A stretch of DNA of 64,000 nt from Fulvivirga maritima (GCF_021389955.1 NZ_CP089980.1:4211001-4275000); one strand, 5' to 3'. Shown: positions 1 to 9,723, counted from the stretch's first letter. Made by a program: numbers and translations. Notes: generated by a model from the sequence alone, not told the origin.

Positions 1-1737
1 GCGGCAGCTAATACTAGTAAAAAGCAGCAGCTCACTATAGATGATGTAAGAAAGGCGCTTAACGAGACCTTTGCCGATATAAATGTAAGAAAAGTATCTT
101 GGGATAAAGCCCATATTTATAATGATGATGGCTTTGAAATAAGAAACTTCAATGCTGATCTGAAAAATGTAAAAGTGTCTCAGACGGCGGGAAGAAAAGG
201 TAAAATTCCTTTTATGCAGAGCATCACTGGTAATATTCAAGAGATTAAATTGCCTCTTAAAGACGCCTCGGTTACGTTAAAAGGTATAGTGGTAGATTCC
301 AGAGATGACATGATCAGAATCAACGAATTTAGTTATTCTGATTTTGCAGGAATGACTTCTGTAAACTTGCCGCAATTTCAGAGTACCATACCTGATGTAC
401 ATGCACTTTTAGATGACCAAAGACTGGTTTTTAATAAAATCACCTTGCCGCACCCTAAACTTGCTTTTGAAAAGAAAAGCGAAGGTGGAGATAAGAATAA
501 GTTCCTATCTAACACGGCTTTAAAAAGCATAAGCATTAAGCATCTTGACCTTCAGCATGGGGATTTACTTTTAAAAAGGGAAAAGAAAGATTTTGAACTA
601 GATGACTTTTCTATTGATGTTTTCGGTATTGTGCTTAACGAAAACACAGATCTAAGTAAAGACCTTCTGGTGTTTGATAACATACGGCTGGCTACGCCTA
701 ATCTTACTTTTTACACTAAAAATAAGTTAAATAAGTTGGTGCTGGGTAATGTGAAGTTCGCTTCTCAGGATTCAAGTCTTACGGTAACAGACATGTCCTT
801 TTCTCCTGTATATGGCAGAGAAGAGTTTTTTCACCACAAGAAATATGAGAGTGATTATATAAAGGCCGATGCCAAGCTGGTAAAGCTATCTGGTATTAAC
901 CTGGATAAGTTCTTGAACCATCAAATTATTGATAGCCGATTACTGCTTATTGAAGGGGCTGAAGTGGATGTGTTTAGAGATAAGAATATGCCAGATCCAC
1001 CACGTAAGGAGAAGGTGATGTATCAAATGGCTCTGATGAATTATGACAAACCCTTTAATATAGAGAATATACAACTTAGGAATGTAGATATTGCCTATAA
1101 TGAACATGCTGAAAAGGCGCTGAAGCCAGGAACTATTACTTTTAATGACCTCAATGCGGATTTTAAAAATGTGACTAATCGCAAAGATCTGTTAAGAAGG
1201 AATAAAAACATGGTAGTGAATGTTAATGCCCAAGTGATGGGTAAAGCACCATTAAACCTCACCGTTACTTTTGATATGCTGTCTAATGATGGTGCTTTTT
1301 CACTGGGAGGTAATCTGGGAGCCACATCACTAACAGTCTTCAATGATATTACAAGAAATAATGCTTTTATAGATGTGAAAGACGGCTATGCTAATAGTCT
1401 TATGTTTAGCGTAAAAGGAGATGAGAAGGTGGCTTATGGGAATATGGATTTTCATTATGAAGACCTGAAGGTTACAATACTCAATAAGCATTCGGGAGAT
1501 TCTAAGCTGGTGAAATCTATTGCTTCTTTCTTTGCCAATACCTTCGTGATTAATAAAAATAATCCGCACTTATTTAAGTTCAGGGAGGGAAAGATCTATT
1601 TTGAAAGGAACCCTAATAAATCATTATTTAACTACTGGACTAAGTCCTTCTTAAGTGGGTTGGTAGCCAGCATAGGTGTAAATAATAACCGCAAAGAATT
1701 TGAGAAAGTCACTAACGGAGATCAGTCTGATAAGTGA
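1..1737 (+). CDS. AsmA/TamB-like large envelope protein, C-terminal part (5' truncated)
   Basis: The reading frame is open from base 1, so the true start lies upstream; a GTG at 175 is only an internal codon. About 578 residues are visible. The sequence is a long run of short alternating beta-type segments of the form x-L-x-L-x with repeated phrases such as ISIKHLDLQHGDLLL and IENIQLRNVDIAYNE, the pattern of AsmA/DUF748/TamB-like proteins that span the periplasm as a beta-taco and take part in lipid transport or outer-membrane assembly. No signal peptide is visible because the N terminus is missing. It ends in a basic amphipathic tail. The family call is from pattern only; a precise function cannot be given. 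The next gene starts 91 bp downstream. Confidence 0.6.
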   Translation, partial: AAANTSKKQQLTIDDVRKALNETFADINVRKVSWDKAHIYNDDGFEIRNFNADLKNVKVSQTAGRKGKIPFMQSITGNIQEIKLPLKDASVTLKGIVVDSRDDMIRINEFSYSDFAGMTSVNLPQFQSTIPDVHALLDDQRLVFNKITLPHPKLAFEKKSEGGDKNKFLSNTALKSISIKHLDLQHGDLLLKREKKDFELDDFSIDVFGIVLNENTDLSKDLLVFDNIRLATPNLTFYTKNKLNKLVLGNVKFASQDSSLTVTDMSFSPVYGREEFFHHKKYESDYIKADAKLVKLSGINLDKFLNHQIIDSRLLLIEGAEVDVFRDKNMPDPPRKEKVMYQMALMNYDKPFNIENIQLRNVDIAYNEHAEKALKPGTITFNDLNADFKNVTNRKDLLRRNKNMVVNVNAQVMGKAPLNLTVTFDMLSNDGAFSLGGNLGATSLTVFNDITRNNAFIDVKDGYANSLMFSVKGDEKVAYGNMDFHYEDLKVTILNKHSGDSKLVKSIASFFANTFVINKNNPHLFKFREGKIYFERNPNKSLFNYWTKSFLSGLVASIGVNNNRKEFEKVTNGDQSDK

Positions 1738-1828
1738 TTTTGGTCATTTGATTTTTCTTGTGAATGAGGCACATTGAAATACCCTTCTTTTAAAATGAGG
1801 AAGGGTAATTACTTAAACCTCATGAAAA

Positions 1829-2233
1829 ATGACCTACAATAGACAAGAAGCTAACAAAGAGCTTGTAATTCGATTTAATAGAGAGTTTCTGGAACAAGGA
1901 GACTTTGCTGTACTTAATCAGTTGATTGATCCTGATTTTATTAATAGAACACCATTTCATGGCACTCGTACTGTAGAGAGCCTGATAATGTTTAACCGGT
2001 GGCTGCATGAATCTTTAAATGGCATTCAGATAGAAATGAAAGAAATTGTATCTGAAGATGATATGGTGGCTTCCAGAAAAATAATCAAGGGTACTCATAC
2101 AGGAAATATTACTGGGCATCAGCCAGGAGAAGAGGCTTGTTTTCAGGTAATGGATTTTATAAGGGTACAAAGAGGCAGGTGCCTGGAGTACTGGTCTGTA
2201 GATGACTTTAAATATGAACTCCAATATTCATAA
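1829..2233 (+). CDS. SnoaL-like (NTF2-fold) ester cyclase family protein
   Basis: 134 residues, the normal size of a single-domain NTF2-like fold. It opens with NKELVIRFNREFLEQGDF and contains LIDPDFINRTPFHGT, then a helix-rich MFNRWLHESL, and a C-terminal strand pair ending VQRGRCLEYWSVDDF, the order seen in SnoaL-like polyketide-cyclase/ester-cyclase relatives. These small proteins bind or isomerise hydrophobic substrates, but members vary widely, so the substrate is unknown. No signal peptide, so presumably cytoplasmic. It stands alone, ending just before a strong bidirectional terminator shared with the convergent DUF2809 gene. Confidence 0.75.
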   Translation: MTYNRQEANKELVIRFNREFLEQGDFAVLNQLIDPDFINRTPFHGTRTVESLIMFNRWLHESLNGIQIEMKEIVSEDDMVASRKIIKGTHTGNITGHQPGEEACFQVMDFIRVQRGRCLEYWSVDDFKYELQYS

Positions 2234-2241
2234 ATGGAGCA

Positions 2242-2294
2242 AATAATTTCCAGCGCTGAATAATGATTCTCATACATCAGCGCTGGAAATTATT
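2242..2294. terminator. Bidirectional hairpin terminator
   Basis: A perfect 18-bp inverted repeat, AATAATTTCCAGCGCTGA at 2242-2259 and its complement at 2277-2294, with a 17-nt loop. It sits between two convergent genes (stops at 2233 and 2293). The A/T-rich base of the stem supplies a U-tract in both directions. Confidence 0.85.
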
Positions 2295-2685
2295 ATTTAG
2301 CCACCATTTGCTTTCTTTTACTTTTGAGTAAAAACTCTATACCAATAGTGGTAATAATGCCTAAGGTATAAGCTAGCATATCTATCCATTCAAAAGATAC
2401 GCCCAGTACTATTCTGGCCAGTCGGTTATCTTGTAAGCCTAATAGATTAACCATTTTGAGGTATTGCATGGTTTCTATAAAATAGGAGAAAATTAGTACC
2501 CCTATAGCCGTTTTTACTACCGGAAAATCAAAGAAACTTTTCACAAAACAATAGACAAACATCACTACCAGGTAATCTCCAATGTAGGGCCTTACAATAT
2601 TATCATGCACATAAAGCGCTATAAAAACCTCAGTGAGGAATAGTAAAATGGTAAGGACAAAATACCGAATATTAAATTTCAACAT
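2293..2685 (-). CDS. DUF2809 family membrane protein
   Basis: 130 residues with four predicted membrane helices: residues about 8-27, 38-58, 60-75 and 100-120. The phrase VRPYIGDYLVVMFVYCFVKSF is characteristic of DUF2809, a short integral inner-membrane family of unknown function. The start overlaps the end of the upstream alpha/beta hydrolase gene by 14 bp, so the two are probably translationally coupled. No catalytic motif is visible. The stop codon lies inside the shared terminator stem. Confidence 0.75.
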   Translation of the reverse strand: MLKFNIRYFVLTILLFLTEVFIALYVHDNIVRPYIGDYLVVMFVYCFVKSFFDFPVVKTAIGVLIFSYFIETMQYLKMVNLLGLQDNRLARIVLGVSFEWIDMLAYTLGIITTIGIEFLLKSKRKQMVAK

Positions 2686-3643
2686 GTTCAGAATTAGGGT
2701 TTAAAAATTGGGCTACATCTTGCTCCCATTGGTTATTGATGTTCTCTAAAAGTAACCTGTGACCTGCCTCAGGGTAGTTTTTTAGCTTCTTGGGGCCTTT
2801 TAGATTATGATATATATTATCAATTTCTTCTTTGCTCACGCGGTCATCTTTCTCGCCATAGATAATTAAAGATGGCACTTGTATGTCTTTAGCATATTCT
2901 TCAGGGTTATGGTCAAAGGCATTAAACCCATTGATTACTCCACCCCAAAACATGAGCATACGGGCACAAGGGAATGATGGGATATGAAACAGGCTGAAGC
3001 GTGCTTCTACCGCCTCTAGCATAGAATCGAAAGGAGCTTCAAGAATAATAGATTGAGCATTTAGTTGATGGTCTTTCATGGCTTTCATTATGGAAGCGGC
3101 GCCCATAGAAGTTCCAAAAAGTATAATTTTGCTTTCGTTTTTTCTTGCTTTTATAATGTCATAGGCCGCTTTTACTTGGTCAGCTTCATAGTATCCGAGC
3201 GTGGTCTGGTGTCCTTCTGAGCCTCCTGACCCCATGAAGTCAACCAAAAAAGTATTGAAACCCATTTTATGAAATTTTTTTGACTTAGCAATCAGCCGAG
3301 ACTTATCACTGATATAACCATGAAACATGATTACTGTGCCCTTAGACCTCCGAGCTGGTATGTACCATCCTTCCAGCGCTAAATCATTACTTTCAAACAC
3401 TATAGTTTCATAAGGATTGTAAGGTACCTCTGTATTCTTTGGTCTGGCGGTACCCAGGCCATCATAAACCAGGCCTTGTAGCTTTTTCTTTACTTTTTGG
3501 TATCTGCTGGTAACAGTAGGCTCCCCATTACTACTAAAATGGGTAAGCTTATATGCCAGAAATATGGTAATAACATTTAAGCATAGAAAGGCTATTAATA
3601 AGCCTATACCCCAGCGTTTTAAGGTTTTAGTTTTAGGTTTCAA
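2672..3643 (-). CDS. Membrane-anchored alpha/beta hydrolase (serine hydrolase)
   Basis: 323 residues. An N-terminal hydrophobic helix (about 11-31) anchors the protein, with the hydrolase domain probably on the periplasmic side. The oxyanion region is GTVIMFHGYISDKS, the nucleophile elbow is FGTSMGAAS (Ser in G-x-S-x-G), the acid is in IYGEKDDRV and the histidine in PEAGHRLL, so the catalytic triad is complete. This matches bacterial YqkD/FrsA-like hydrolases annotated as alpha/beta hydrolase; the substrate is not deducible. The gene leads a two-gene operon with DUF2809. Confidence 0.85.
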   Translation of the reverse strand: MKPKTKTLKRWGIGLLIAFLCLNVITIFLAYKLTHFSSNGEPTVTSRYQKVKKKLQGLVYDGLGTARPKNTEVPYNPYETIVFESNDLALEGWYIPARRSKGTVIMFHGYISDKSRLIAKSKKFHKMGFNTFLVDFMGSGGSEGHQTTLGYYEADQVKAAYDIIKARKNESKIILFGTSMGAASIMKAMKDHQLNAQSIILEAPFDSMLEAVEARFSLFHIPSFPCARMLMFWGGVINGFNAFDHNPEEYAKDIQVPSLIIYGEKDDRVSKEEIDNIYHNLKGPKKLKNYPEAGHRLLLENINNQWEQDVAQFLNPNSEHVEI

Positions 3644-3753
3644 AGCTAACTATGTTTTACTAGGTGAAGGATGTTGATTATAGCACGTTAATATAATTAT
3701 AAGAGGGGTAAAACTGTGAGTTATTCAATCTTTGTTTTCAATTTACTTAACCT

Positions 3754-5076
3754 TTATTTTTTGATAAACTGGATAAGTGAATTTAAATCCGATTGAGTCA
3801 TTTTAATGCTTCCGTTCAATTTTACATTGTCGTTTTCCTTAGTTCCGTATAATTCTACAACGGATAAATAACTTACTCTATTTTCCAATATAGGTATTTG
3901 AGCTTGTAATTTATTGAAATCAACATAAAGGCCTATTAAATTTTCTGATGCACTGTATTCCGCATCTAAATCTGTGGCTAGGTTGCTGATGATTAGCAAA
4001 GAGTCCTTCTTGCTGGTATTTAGATGATAAAGCGGAAAGAAGCTTTCATTAACCTGACCATTTTTAAAAATGCCTTTGTTTTGAAGATATTTTTGCATGG
4101 AGTCTGCTTCACACTGCACTGCCAAACTAATACCCGGTACTCTTGAGGTGTTGATTTCTTTTTGTTCTACCTTTTCAAAATCATCATTGTACTCATAGTT
4201 GATGATGGTATCCTGCTGTACCGTAGTGCCGGCTATTTGTAAGTCAATGCCATTTCGGTAGTAAGAATTTAGCTTTTCACCGGAAAGCGTCACATGATTG
4301 ATAGTGAAGAGGGTGTCTAGCTCTGCTGTAGGAGTGGCAGATAGCCAGGCGTGTAGTCCCATGCTATCCAGGTTCTGTTTTACCTGGGTTTGTTGAGGTA
4401 TCTCCAGGTATTTGTGCAAGTTAGCTAAGCCGGATATACTTACTTCTCCTGTGTTGAAATCAATGGTTACTTCTGAGTTTTCTCCAAACAGGCTTACATC
4501 ACTTTCAGCATCTCTTAAAGCTGTTATGGTTGGGGTGTTTCTATCCATAGGAGTGAGGTTGAAAAGTAAATCGTGCAATTGGCTTTTTACATTTTCCCTG
4601 TCAAAAGAGAAGGCCACAAAGGCCATGTTTTCATTATAGATTACTTGCAACTGTCTGTTATCAGTAGTGCCATAGGTGTAATTTTCTTCAGGCTGGTATT
4701 CGTCAATAGATAATTCCTTTTTAAAAAAGGCCTGCATGCCTGCACTGTCTTTAATGTGCAGGGAGGTGTAAAAGCTGTTAGGTGTAGTCTTAAGGTTATA
4801 AACGAATACATTGGCAGGTATTACGAATGAAGGATCTTCTGCCTCTTCTTCGTCAGTTTCGGTGCTGTCAGAAGAGCTTTGGTAGTAGTATTTGGGGTTA
4901 GTGATGGAGTTGAAGAGCAGTTTTTTGAATAACTGATCTATGTTAGCGCGCATGACAATCTGAGCACCTTCGGGGATGTTATTGTAAGACCGTGATTGTC
5001 TTAATTGTAAATAGAGGTATAAAGCAAGGAGCAGCAATAGCATAACTATTGCCGCTCTTTTTAAGAATCTTAACAT
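3754..5076 (-). CDS. Membrane-anchored exported protein of unknown function (operon partner)
   Basis: I chose the ATG at 5076 (MLRFLKRAAIVMLLL), one base after the stop of the upstream gene, over an in-frame TTG at 5097; this gives 440 residues and tight coupling. A single N-terminal transmembrane helix (about 7-27) is followed by a large periplasmic domain. The domain starts PEGAQIVMRANIDQLFKKL, and the upstream gene product also opens with a strand of this type (VPARATVVGSLNGSQIF), so the two may be distant paralogues of a DUF4836-like exported fold. An acidic low-complexity stretch (STETDEEEAEDPS) follows at about residue 70. I do not recognise a catalytic motif. Confidence 0.7.
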   Translation of the reverse strand: MLRFLKRAAIVMLLLLLALYLYLQLRQSRSYNNIPEGAQIVMRANIDQLFKKLLFNSITNPKYYYQSSSDSTETDEEEAEDPSFVIPANVFVYNLKTTPNSFYTSLHIKDSAGMQAFFKKELSIDEYQPEENYTYGTTDNRQLQVIYNENMAFVAFSFDRENVKSQLHDLLFNLTPMDRNTPTITALRDAESDVSLFGENSEVTIDFNTGEVSISGLANLHKYLEIPQQTQVKQNLDSMGLHAWLSATPTAELDTLFTINHVTLSGEKLNSYYRNGIDLQIAGTTVQQDTIINYEYNDDFEKVEQKEINTSRVPGISLAVQCEADSMQKYLQNKGIFKNGQVNESFFPLYHLNTSKKDSLLIISNLATDLDAEYSASENLIGLYVDFNKLQAQIPILENRVSYLSVVELYGTKENDNVKLNGSIKMTQSDLNSLIQFIKK

Positions 5077-5077
5077 T

Positions 5078-7222
5078 TTATCTTGATAAATGATCAATCA
5101 AATCTAACAGATAAGTAGTAGCATCAACGTGTTGATCAGGTACTTCCATTATTAACTCGCTGTGCATGGTGTTGTTTTTGAATTTTGATGACTTTATGTA
5201 AAAATCAGTGGCATTATCAGAGATATATTGGAACTGTTGCTCCTCTTTAGGTGCCAGGTGCATTTCTTCTGTAGGCACTTGTGCTAGCAATGCTTTGCTC
5301 TTAAAGTACATAGAATAATTTCCTGCTCTCATCAGCTTTTTATGCTTTTTAGATAATGAAGCATTGTAGTTTCCTCTTTTAATGGCAGTCATATCTTCAG
5401 TAGATGTGCTCAGGAAGAAAATGTCATTTTTAATCATAAAGTAAAGATCCATAGGTACTTCACTTTTAGGAACATTAATGTGGTAATAACCATCAGCAGT
5501 AGTAGTTACCATTTCTGAAATTGATAAGTAATTGATCAGCTTATCAGTAAATTCAGGTGATTCGGTAGAGCACATGAACATGAAATTAGGTAATGTTTCT
5601 GTTTTTGTTTTTGTTACCTCTTTGTAATTATAATCTTCATCATATTCATAACCAGTATAAGTATATTCTTTCTCTTCAAAACTAGTTACATAGAATAGGG
5701 CGTCTCCTTTTATCAGGTCGCCTAAGGCTTCTTCGTCTACCACAAGTGTAAATACATCGGCTAATAGCTGCGCTTCATTCATGTTAGAACCAAATAAACC
5801 ACCATACTGAGCGGCTAATAAATCAGGATACTCTTCTAGCGCCTTTTCCATGTTGAAGTTATATGACATGTAACCTAAAAGCTTGTCTTCATTGATGTAT
5901 TTGAAGAATTTCTTGTTGATTTTGCTGTCAGCCATTCTTTCGAAGGACTTAGAAAATTCATCTTTAAAGCTCACATTAAAATCAATCTTAGCTGATTCTT
6001 TATTTAGGTATAAATTACTGCTTATCTGTCCGTAATTGTTAAAGAAGCTTGCTGGGTTATTAGATAAAGGCCCCATCATAGGCATGGTATTATTTCTTAC
6101 CTCTTTTAGCAAGCTTCCCATATCACCGTTCCATACATTGATCACGGCATCAGAATCAAACTGATCCATGTATTGCTTGTTTTGAGTAATAGGCGTACTG
6201 GCAGGATACATGGTATAGTTAGTCTGTAATCTGGTCCATTTGTTAACTAAGTAATCTTTTTCCTCAGTATTAAGCCCATAGTAACCAGTATACCTTTGCT
6301 GGTGGGTAGAAATATTGAAGCTATCGCTATAATAAGTGATGTTATCTATTACTTCGCTAAGTTGTTTCTGTATTTCTTTATCTTCCAGTTGACTTATTTC
6401 TTTTTCCAGGTCACTGCTTCTTCTGTGTAAAAATTTATCGAGAGAGCTAGGATCGGGAGCATAGATAGAATCAATGCTTTCAATGTTATACCTAATAGAA
6501 ATAGCATCTTGCTCTTTTAGAACGTCAATATATTCGCTATCAATAGTGCCTTCTTTAGCTCTGTCAATAATATCAAGTGTAGTGTTGTTATACTTGTTTA
6601 AGTACAGCTGCAGTGAGTAGTTATACAGATAAGGTGTTCTACCTTCTTCATAAACTGCGGCTTCGGTTTCAGTCATCTCATATTTGCTCTCATCAGAGGC
6701 AGGTTTGTCATTGGCCTGCTGTTGCATTTCTCTCTTTACGGGCTCAAAGTCATATTCATAGAAATAGCTGGTTACACCTGAACCAATGCTCATTACCAGT
6801 TTTTCATCATCCCAGGCAGCATAGGTGCCGTTAGAAAGCTGTACATTAGTGTATTTTCCGCTGGCTACATTTTCCTGGTCTTTATACATTTCATCTAATA
6901 CCTTTTTAGATTGAAGAGGGAAGATGAAGTTAGTGATGGTGATACTATCTGTGCGGATAGCATAAAAGTATGCAGTGCCAGAAGTGTTAATACCTACAGA
7001 ATCAAGTGATGTCACTTTGTACCCCAGTTTCTCAGACAGAGCAGCTAAGAGCTTTTGACCAGGGTTGCTTTTGTTTAACCTCTCTAAAATTTCAGGCTTA
7101 AAAATTTGGCTTCCATTCAGGCTGCCTACCACAGTGGCTCTGGCCGGCACGTAAGAACTAAGATCTTGTGCCTGAGTAACACCAAAGGAAAAAAGTGCTA
7201 GTATGAGTAATAGTTTTTTCAT
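5078..7222 (-). CDS. Large exported protein of unknown function (DUF4836-like)
   Basis: 714 residues with a clear Sec signal peptide (MKKLLLILALFSFGVTQAQ, cleavage after AQ). The body is rich in Tyr, Asp and Glu; it has an acidic/coiled region at about 250-290 (LEKEISQLEDKEIQKQLSE) and a repeat of the N-terminal type of strand. The opening SSYVPARATVVGSLNGSQIF resembles the start of DUF4836 exported proteins, but I cannot confirm membership. It is the middle gene of a minus-strand operon 7958-3754 whose three products are all exported, so they may act together at the cell envelope. No sorting domain or lipobox. Confidence 0.7.
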   Translation of the reverse strand: MKKLLLILALFSFGVTQAQDLSSYVPARATVVGSLNGSQIFKPEILERLNKSNPGQKLLAALSEKLGYKVTSLDSVGINTSGTAYFYAIRTDSITITNFIFPLQSKKVLDEMYKDQENVASGKYTNVQLSNGTYAAWDDEKLVMSIGSGVTSYFYEYDFEPVKREMQQQANDKPASDESKYEMTETEAAVYEEGRTPYLYNYSLQLYLNKYNNTTLDIIDRAKEGTIDSEYIDVLKEQDAISIRYNIESIDSIYAPDPSSLDKFLHRRSSDLEKEISQLEDKEIQKQLSEVIDNITYYSDSFNISTHQQRYTGYYGLNTEEKDYLVNKWTRLQTNYTMYPASTPITQNKQYMDQFDSDAVINVWNGDMGSLLKEVRNNTMPMMGPLSNNPASFFNNYGQISSNLYLNKESAKIDFNVSFKDEFSKSFERMADSKINKKFFKYINEDKLLGYMSYNFNMEKALEEYPDLLAAQYGGLFGSNMNEAQLLADVFTLVVDEEALGDLIKGDALFYVTSFEEKEYTYTGYEYDEDYNYKEVTKTKTETLPNFMFMCSTESPEFTDKLINYLSISEMVTTTADGYYHINVPKSEVPMDLYFMIKNDIFFLSTSTEDMTAIKRGNYNASLSKKHKKLMRAGNYSMYFKSKALLAQVPTEEMHLAPKEEQQFQYISDNATDFYIKSSKFKNNTMHSELIMEVPDQHVDATTYLLDLIDHLSR

Positions 7223-7271
7223 CTTAAAAATTGTAATCTATGTATGGTAATATAAGTTTAAATATAGTGCT

Positions 7272-7958
7272 CTATTTACTGAGCGTTATTTTGTTAGAAA
7301 GAGACGTTTTGCCATTAATTACATCCAGAGCAGAGGCTCTGAGCATCACCGCTTTTTTTGATTTAGAAAGTTTGGCATTAGCATTACTGTAATGGTTCAC
7401 TTCCTTTTCAAAACGGTAGATGCAGGTGTAAAATGAGTCGTCAAATATCTGCTGATCATCACTTTGCAAATCAGTATATTCTCTTTTTGCGGAGGTGCTA
7501 AAAGTATTTTCTCTTTGGAAAGTTTTGCTGCTGTTATCAAAAGAGAAAGAAGTGGTGAAGGGCTTTACTTTTAGTTCTTTAGTAACTTCCCTGATCACCA
7601 TGTCAATATCTTTTACCTGTTTAAAATCACAGCTAAGAGAGAAAATGAAATTATTGAAATCCGTCTTTTTTTGAATATTGCTGATGCCTGATGCTTGTTG
7701 CAAGTATTCTACGGCCTGGTTGAGGGCCGTTTCTATATCTTGCTTTTGCGGTACTTTATGACCATTAATGCTGTCTAAAAGCATTATAGAGGCCAGTTTG
7801 GTTTTACTTTTACTCAGGTTGACGGTGAGGGTCATGCTGCCGGAGCCATCCTGTTTTACATTGATTTCTTCTATAATATCAAAGCAAGAAGAAAGCGAAA
7901 GTAAACAGGTGAAAACCACCAGCCACATGGAAATTCGATTGATTTTTAATAGCCTCAT
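7272..7958 (-). CDS. Exported lipoprotein of unknown function
   Basis: 228 residues. The lipobox LSSC falls at about residue 25 after a hydrophobic segment (MWLVVFTCLLSL), so it is predicted to be a lipoprotein. The mature part opens FDIIEEINVKQDGSGSMTLTVNLS, an IxxxxDGSGxxxxxVxL pattern also found in LppM-like lipoprotein domains; that similarity is weak. It is the first gene of the exported three-gene operon, 49 bp ahead of the 714-residue partner. No enzyme motif seen. Confidence 0.7.
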   Translation of the reverse strand: MRLLKINRISMWLVVFTCLLSLSSCFDIIEEINVKQDGSGSMTLTVNLSKSKTKLASIMLLDSINGHKVPQKQDIETALNQAVEYLQQASGISNIQKKTDFNNFIFSLSCDFKQVKDIDMVIREVTKELKVKPFTTSFSFDNSSKTFQRENTFSTSAKREYTDLQSDDQQIFDDSFYTCIYRFEKEVNHYSNANAKLSKSKKAVMLRASALDVINGKTSLSNKITLSK

Positions 7959-8109
7959 ATCTCTGAGTAATTATTGATAATACAAAGCTATAATACATCG
8001 GTGTTTTTAAACTATAATTGAGGTAATTACTTCGGGTAAAACACTATAAATCACGGTTTTCAGGGAGTGCCCATACCACTTAAAATGGCCATAAATAGGG
8101 AGTTTAGTG

Positions 8110-8141
8110 AGGGTTTTAAAATAATTTAGTTCTAAAACCCT
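8110..8141 (-). terminator. Hairpin downstream of the VOC gene
   Basis: Inverted repeat AGGGTTTTA (8110-8118) / TAAAACCCT (8133-8141) just beyond the stop of the minus-strand VOC gene. The U-tract is weak, so termination is likely rather than certain. Confidence 0.5.
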
Positions 8142-8146
8142 AAGCT

Positions 8147-8509
8147 TTAAGGTCCGGGTTTGAAGTTAGGATTATAGATAAGCCCGATAACATTATCCCA
8201 TGGATCTTTTATGGTAGCGGTAATAATATCATCACCCACCTGTTCGGGTGCTTCATAGCCTGTGGCTCCTAATTCTATTAGCCTTTCGTACTGCTCTTTG
8301 ATATTAATGACTCCCCAGTAGCTCACTACGGTATTGCCGGTTTTTACTTCACCTTCATAAGGCATGAGGCCTAGTTCAAAACCGCCTATATTAAAGCCTA
8401 CATAAAAAGGCTGATCAAAATAAGGAACGGCTTTAAAAGCTTTACAATACCACTCTTTGGCGGCAGAGATATCAGGCACCTTATATATTGTTGTTCTTAA
8501 ACCTAGCAT
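8147..8509 (-). CDS. VOC (glyoxalase/bleomycin-resistance fold) family protein
   Basis: 120 residues, the length of a single two-module VOC domain. It opens with LRTTIYKVPDISAAKEWYCKAF, the hallmark first beta-alpha unit, and closes with IKDPWDNVIGLIYNPNF, the hallmark last strand carrying the metal ligand position. These proteins are metal-dependent lyases, isomerases or binding proteins; no substrate can be assigned. It is a single-gene unit. Confidence 0.85.
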   Translation of the reverse strand: MLGLRTTIYKVPDISAAKEWYCKAFKAVPYFDQPFYVGFNIGGFELGLMPYEGEVKTGNTVVSYWGVINIKEQYERLIELGATGYEAPEQVGDDIITATIKDPWDNVIGLIYNPNFKPGP

Positions 8510-8678
8510 GTCTTTTAATTAAATGATTTTAATGTGAAAAATAATAATTGATTCTTGAGCCAAGTGCATAAGGTAAGTTGAGTAGATCCTGCCATGCCAT
8601 TATGCAGGTTTTAAGATTTTTAACCACTCACATAATTACGCCCCTCCAGTTTTCTTCTGATCAGTATCTTTAAAACCA

Positions 8679-9707
8679 ATGATTCGTATATATAATGTTA
8701 TTTTGGCCATAATGGTTTTGGTATTTTTTAACACAGCCCAAGCGCAGCACCAAAACCTTCCTCTTACTTATAACGCTCACTATACTTCTAAAAGCCTCGT
8801 TATTGATGGCAAGCCGGAAGCTGCCTGGGATAAGGCACCCTGGAGCAGTAGTTTTATTGATATTGAAGGCGAAAAAAAGCCTGCTTATGATACAAAAGTA
8901 AAGATGCTTTGGGATGATGAGTACCTCTATTTTTACGCTGAACTGGAAGAACCTCATATATGGGCTGATATTACTAAACGTGATGAGGTGATTTTTTATA
9001 ATAATGATTTTGAAATATTTATAGATCCTGATGGTGATACCCATAACTATATGGAGTTCGAAATGAATGCTCTAAACACGGTGTGGGACCTATGGCTGGC
9101 TAAGCCTTACAGAAATGATAGCAAGGTGATAGATAACTGGGATATTAAAGGCCTGAAAACCGCCGTTGACATTAAGGGAACACTCAATAACCCGGGTGAT
9201 AAAGACCAAGGCTGGTCTGTAGAAATAGCTATGCCCTGGTCAGCTTTAGGTGAAGCGGCTAAAAACTTAAAGGCACCAGAAGAAGAGATTTGGAGAATTA
9301 ACTTCTCACGCGTTAACTGGGATTATGCGTTGGAAGATGGTGAATATGCCAGAAAAAAGGATGAAAAAGGAAATTACCTTCCTGAATACAACTGGGTATG
9401 GTCTCCGCAATATGCTATAGACATGCATAGGCCTGAGCTTTGGGGGTATGTTTATTTCACTAAGAAAAAGAAGGCCGAATATGAAATGCCTGCTTCTGAA
9501 CAAGTGGTGTGGAAGCTTTATCAGGTTTATCGTGCAATTATAGAGCGTGATGACGTAATGGTGTTTCAGAAACATATTGAAGTAGATGGTAAGAATATAC
9601 CTATAAACCTGGAAGAGCACAGTGCAGGTTGGAACCTGATGGTAGATGATCCTTTCAGCGGAAAAACTATAGTGATTCGAGAAGATGGCTTTTTGATTCG
9701 TAAATAA
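8679..9707 (+). CDS. Secreted CBM9-like carbohydrate-binding protein
   Basis: 342 residues with a signal peptide (MIRIYNVILAIMVLVFFNTAQAQ). Residues 35-250 form a family 9 carbohydrate-binding-like/DOMON domain: SLVIDGKPEAAWDKAPW, then VKMLWDDEYLYFYAELEEPHIW, then NDFEIFIDPDGDTHNYMEFE and SVEIAMPWSALG, all signatures of that beta-sandwich. It lies 16 bp ahead of a glycoside-hydrolase-like gene on the same strand, so the pair probably acts on one extracellular or periplasmic glycan. No catalytic domain is present, so it is a binding or sensing partner. Confidence 0.85.
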   Translation: MIRIYNVILAIMVLVFFNTAQAQHQNLPLTYNAHYTSKSLVIDGKPEAAWDKAPWSSSFIDIEGEKKPAYDTKVKMLWDDEYLYFYAELEEPHIWADITKRDEVIFYNNDFEIFIDPDGDTHNYMEFEMNALNTVWDLWLAKPYRNDSKVIDNWDIKGLKTAVDIKGTLNNPGDKDQGWSVEIAMPWSALGEAAKNLKAPEEEIWRINFSRVNWDYALEDGEYARKKDEKGNYLPEYNWVWSPQYAIDMHRPELWGYVYFTKKKKAEYEMPASEQVVWKLYQVYRAIIERDDVMVFQKHIEVDGKNIPINLEEHSAGWNLMVDDPFSGKTIVIREDGFLIRK

Positions 9708-9723
9708 TCTAAAATTTAAAAAT

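Noticed and set aside
5077-5097. TTG start at 5097 for the 440-residue membrane protein
   Set aside because: An ATG at 5076, one base after the upstream stop, gives a clean membrane helix start.
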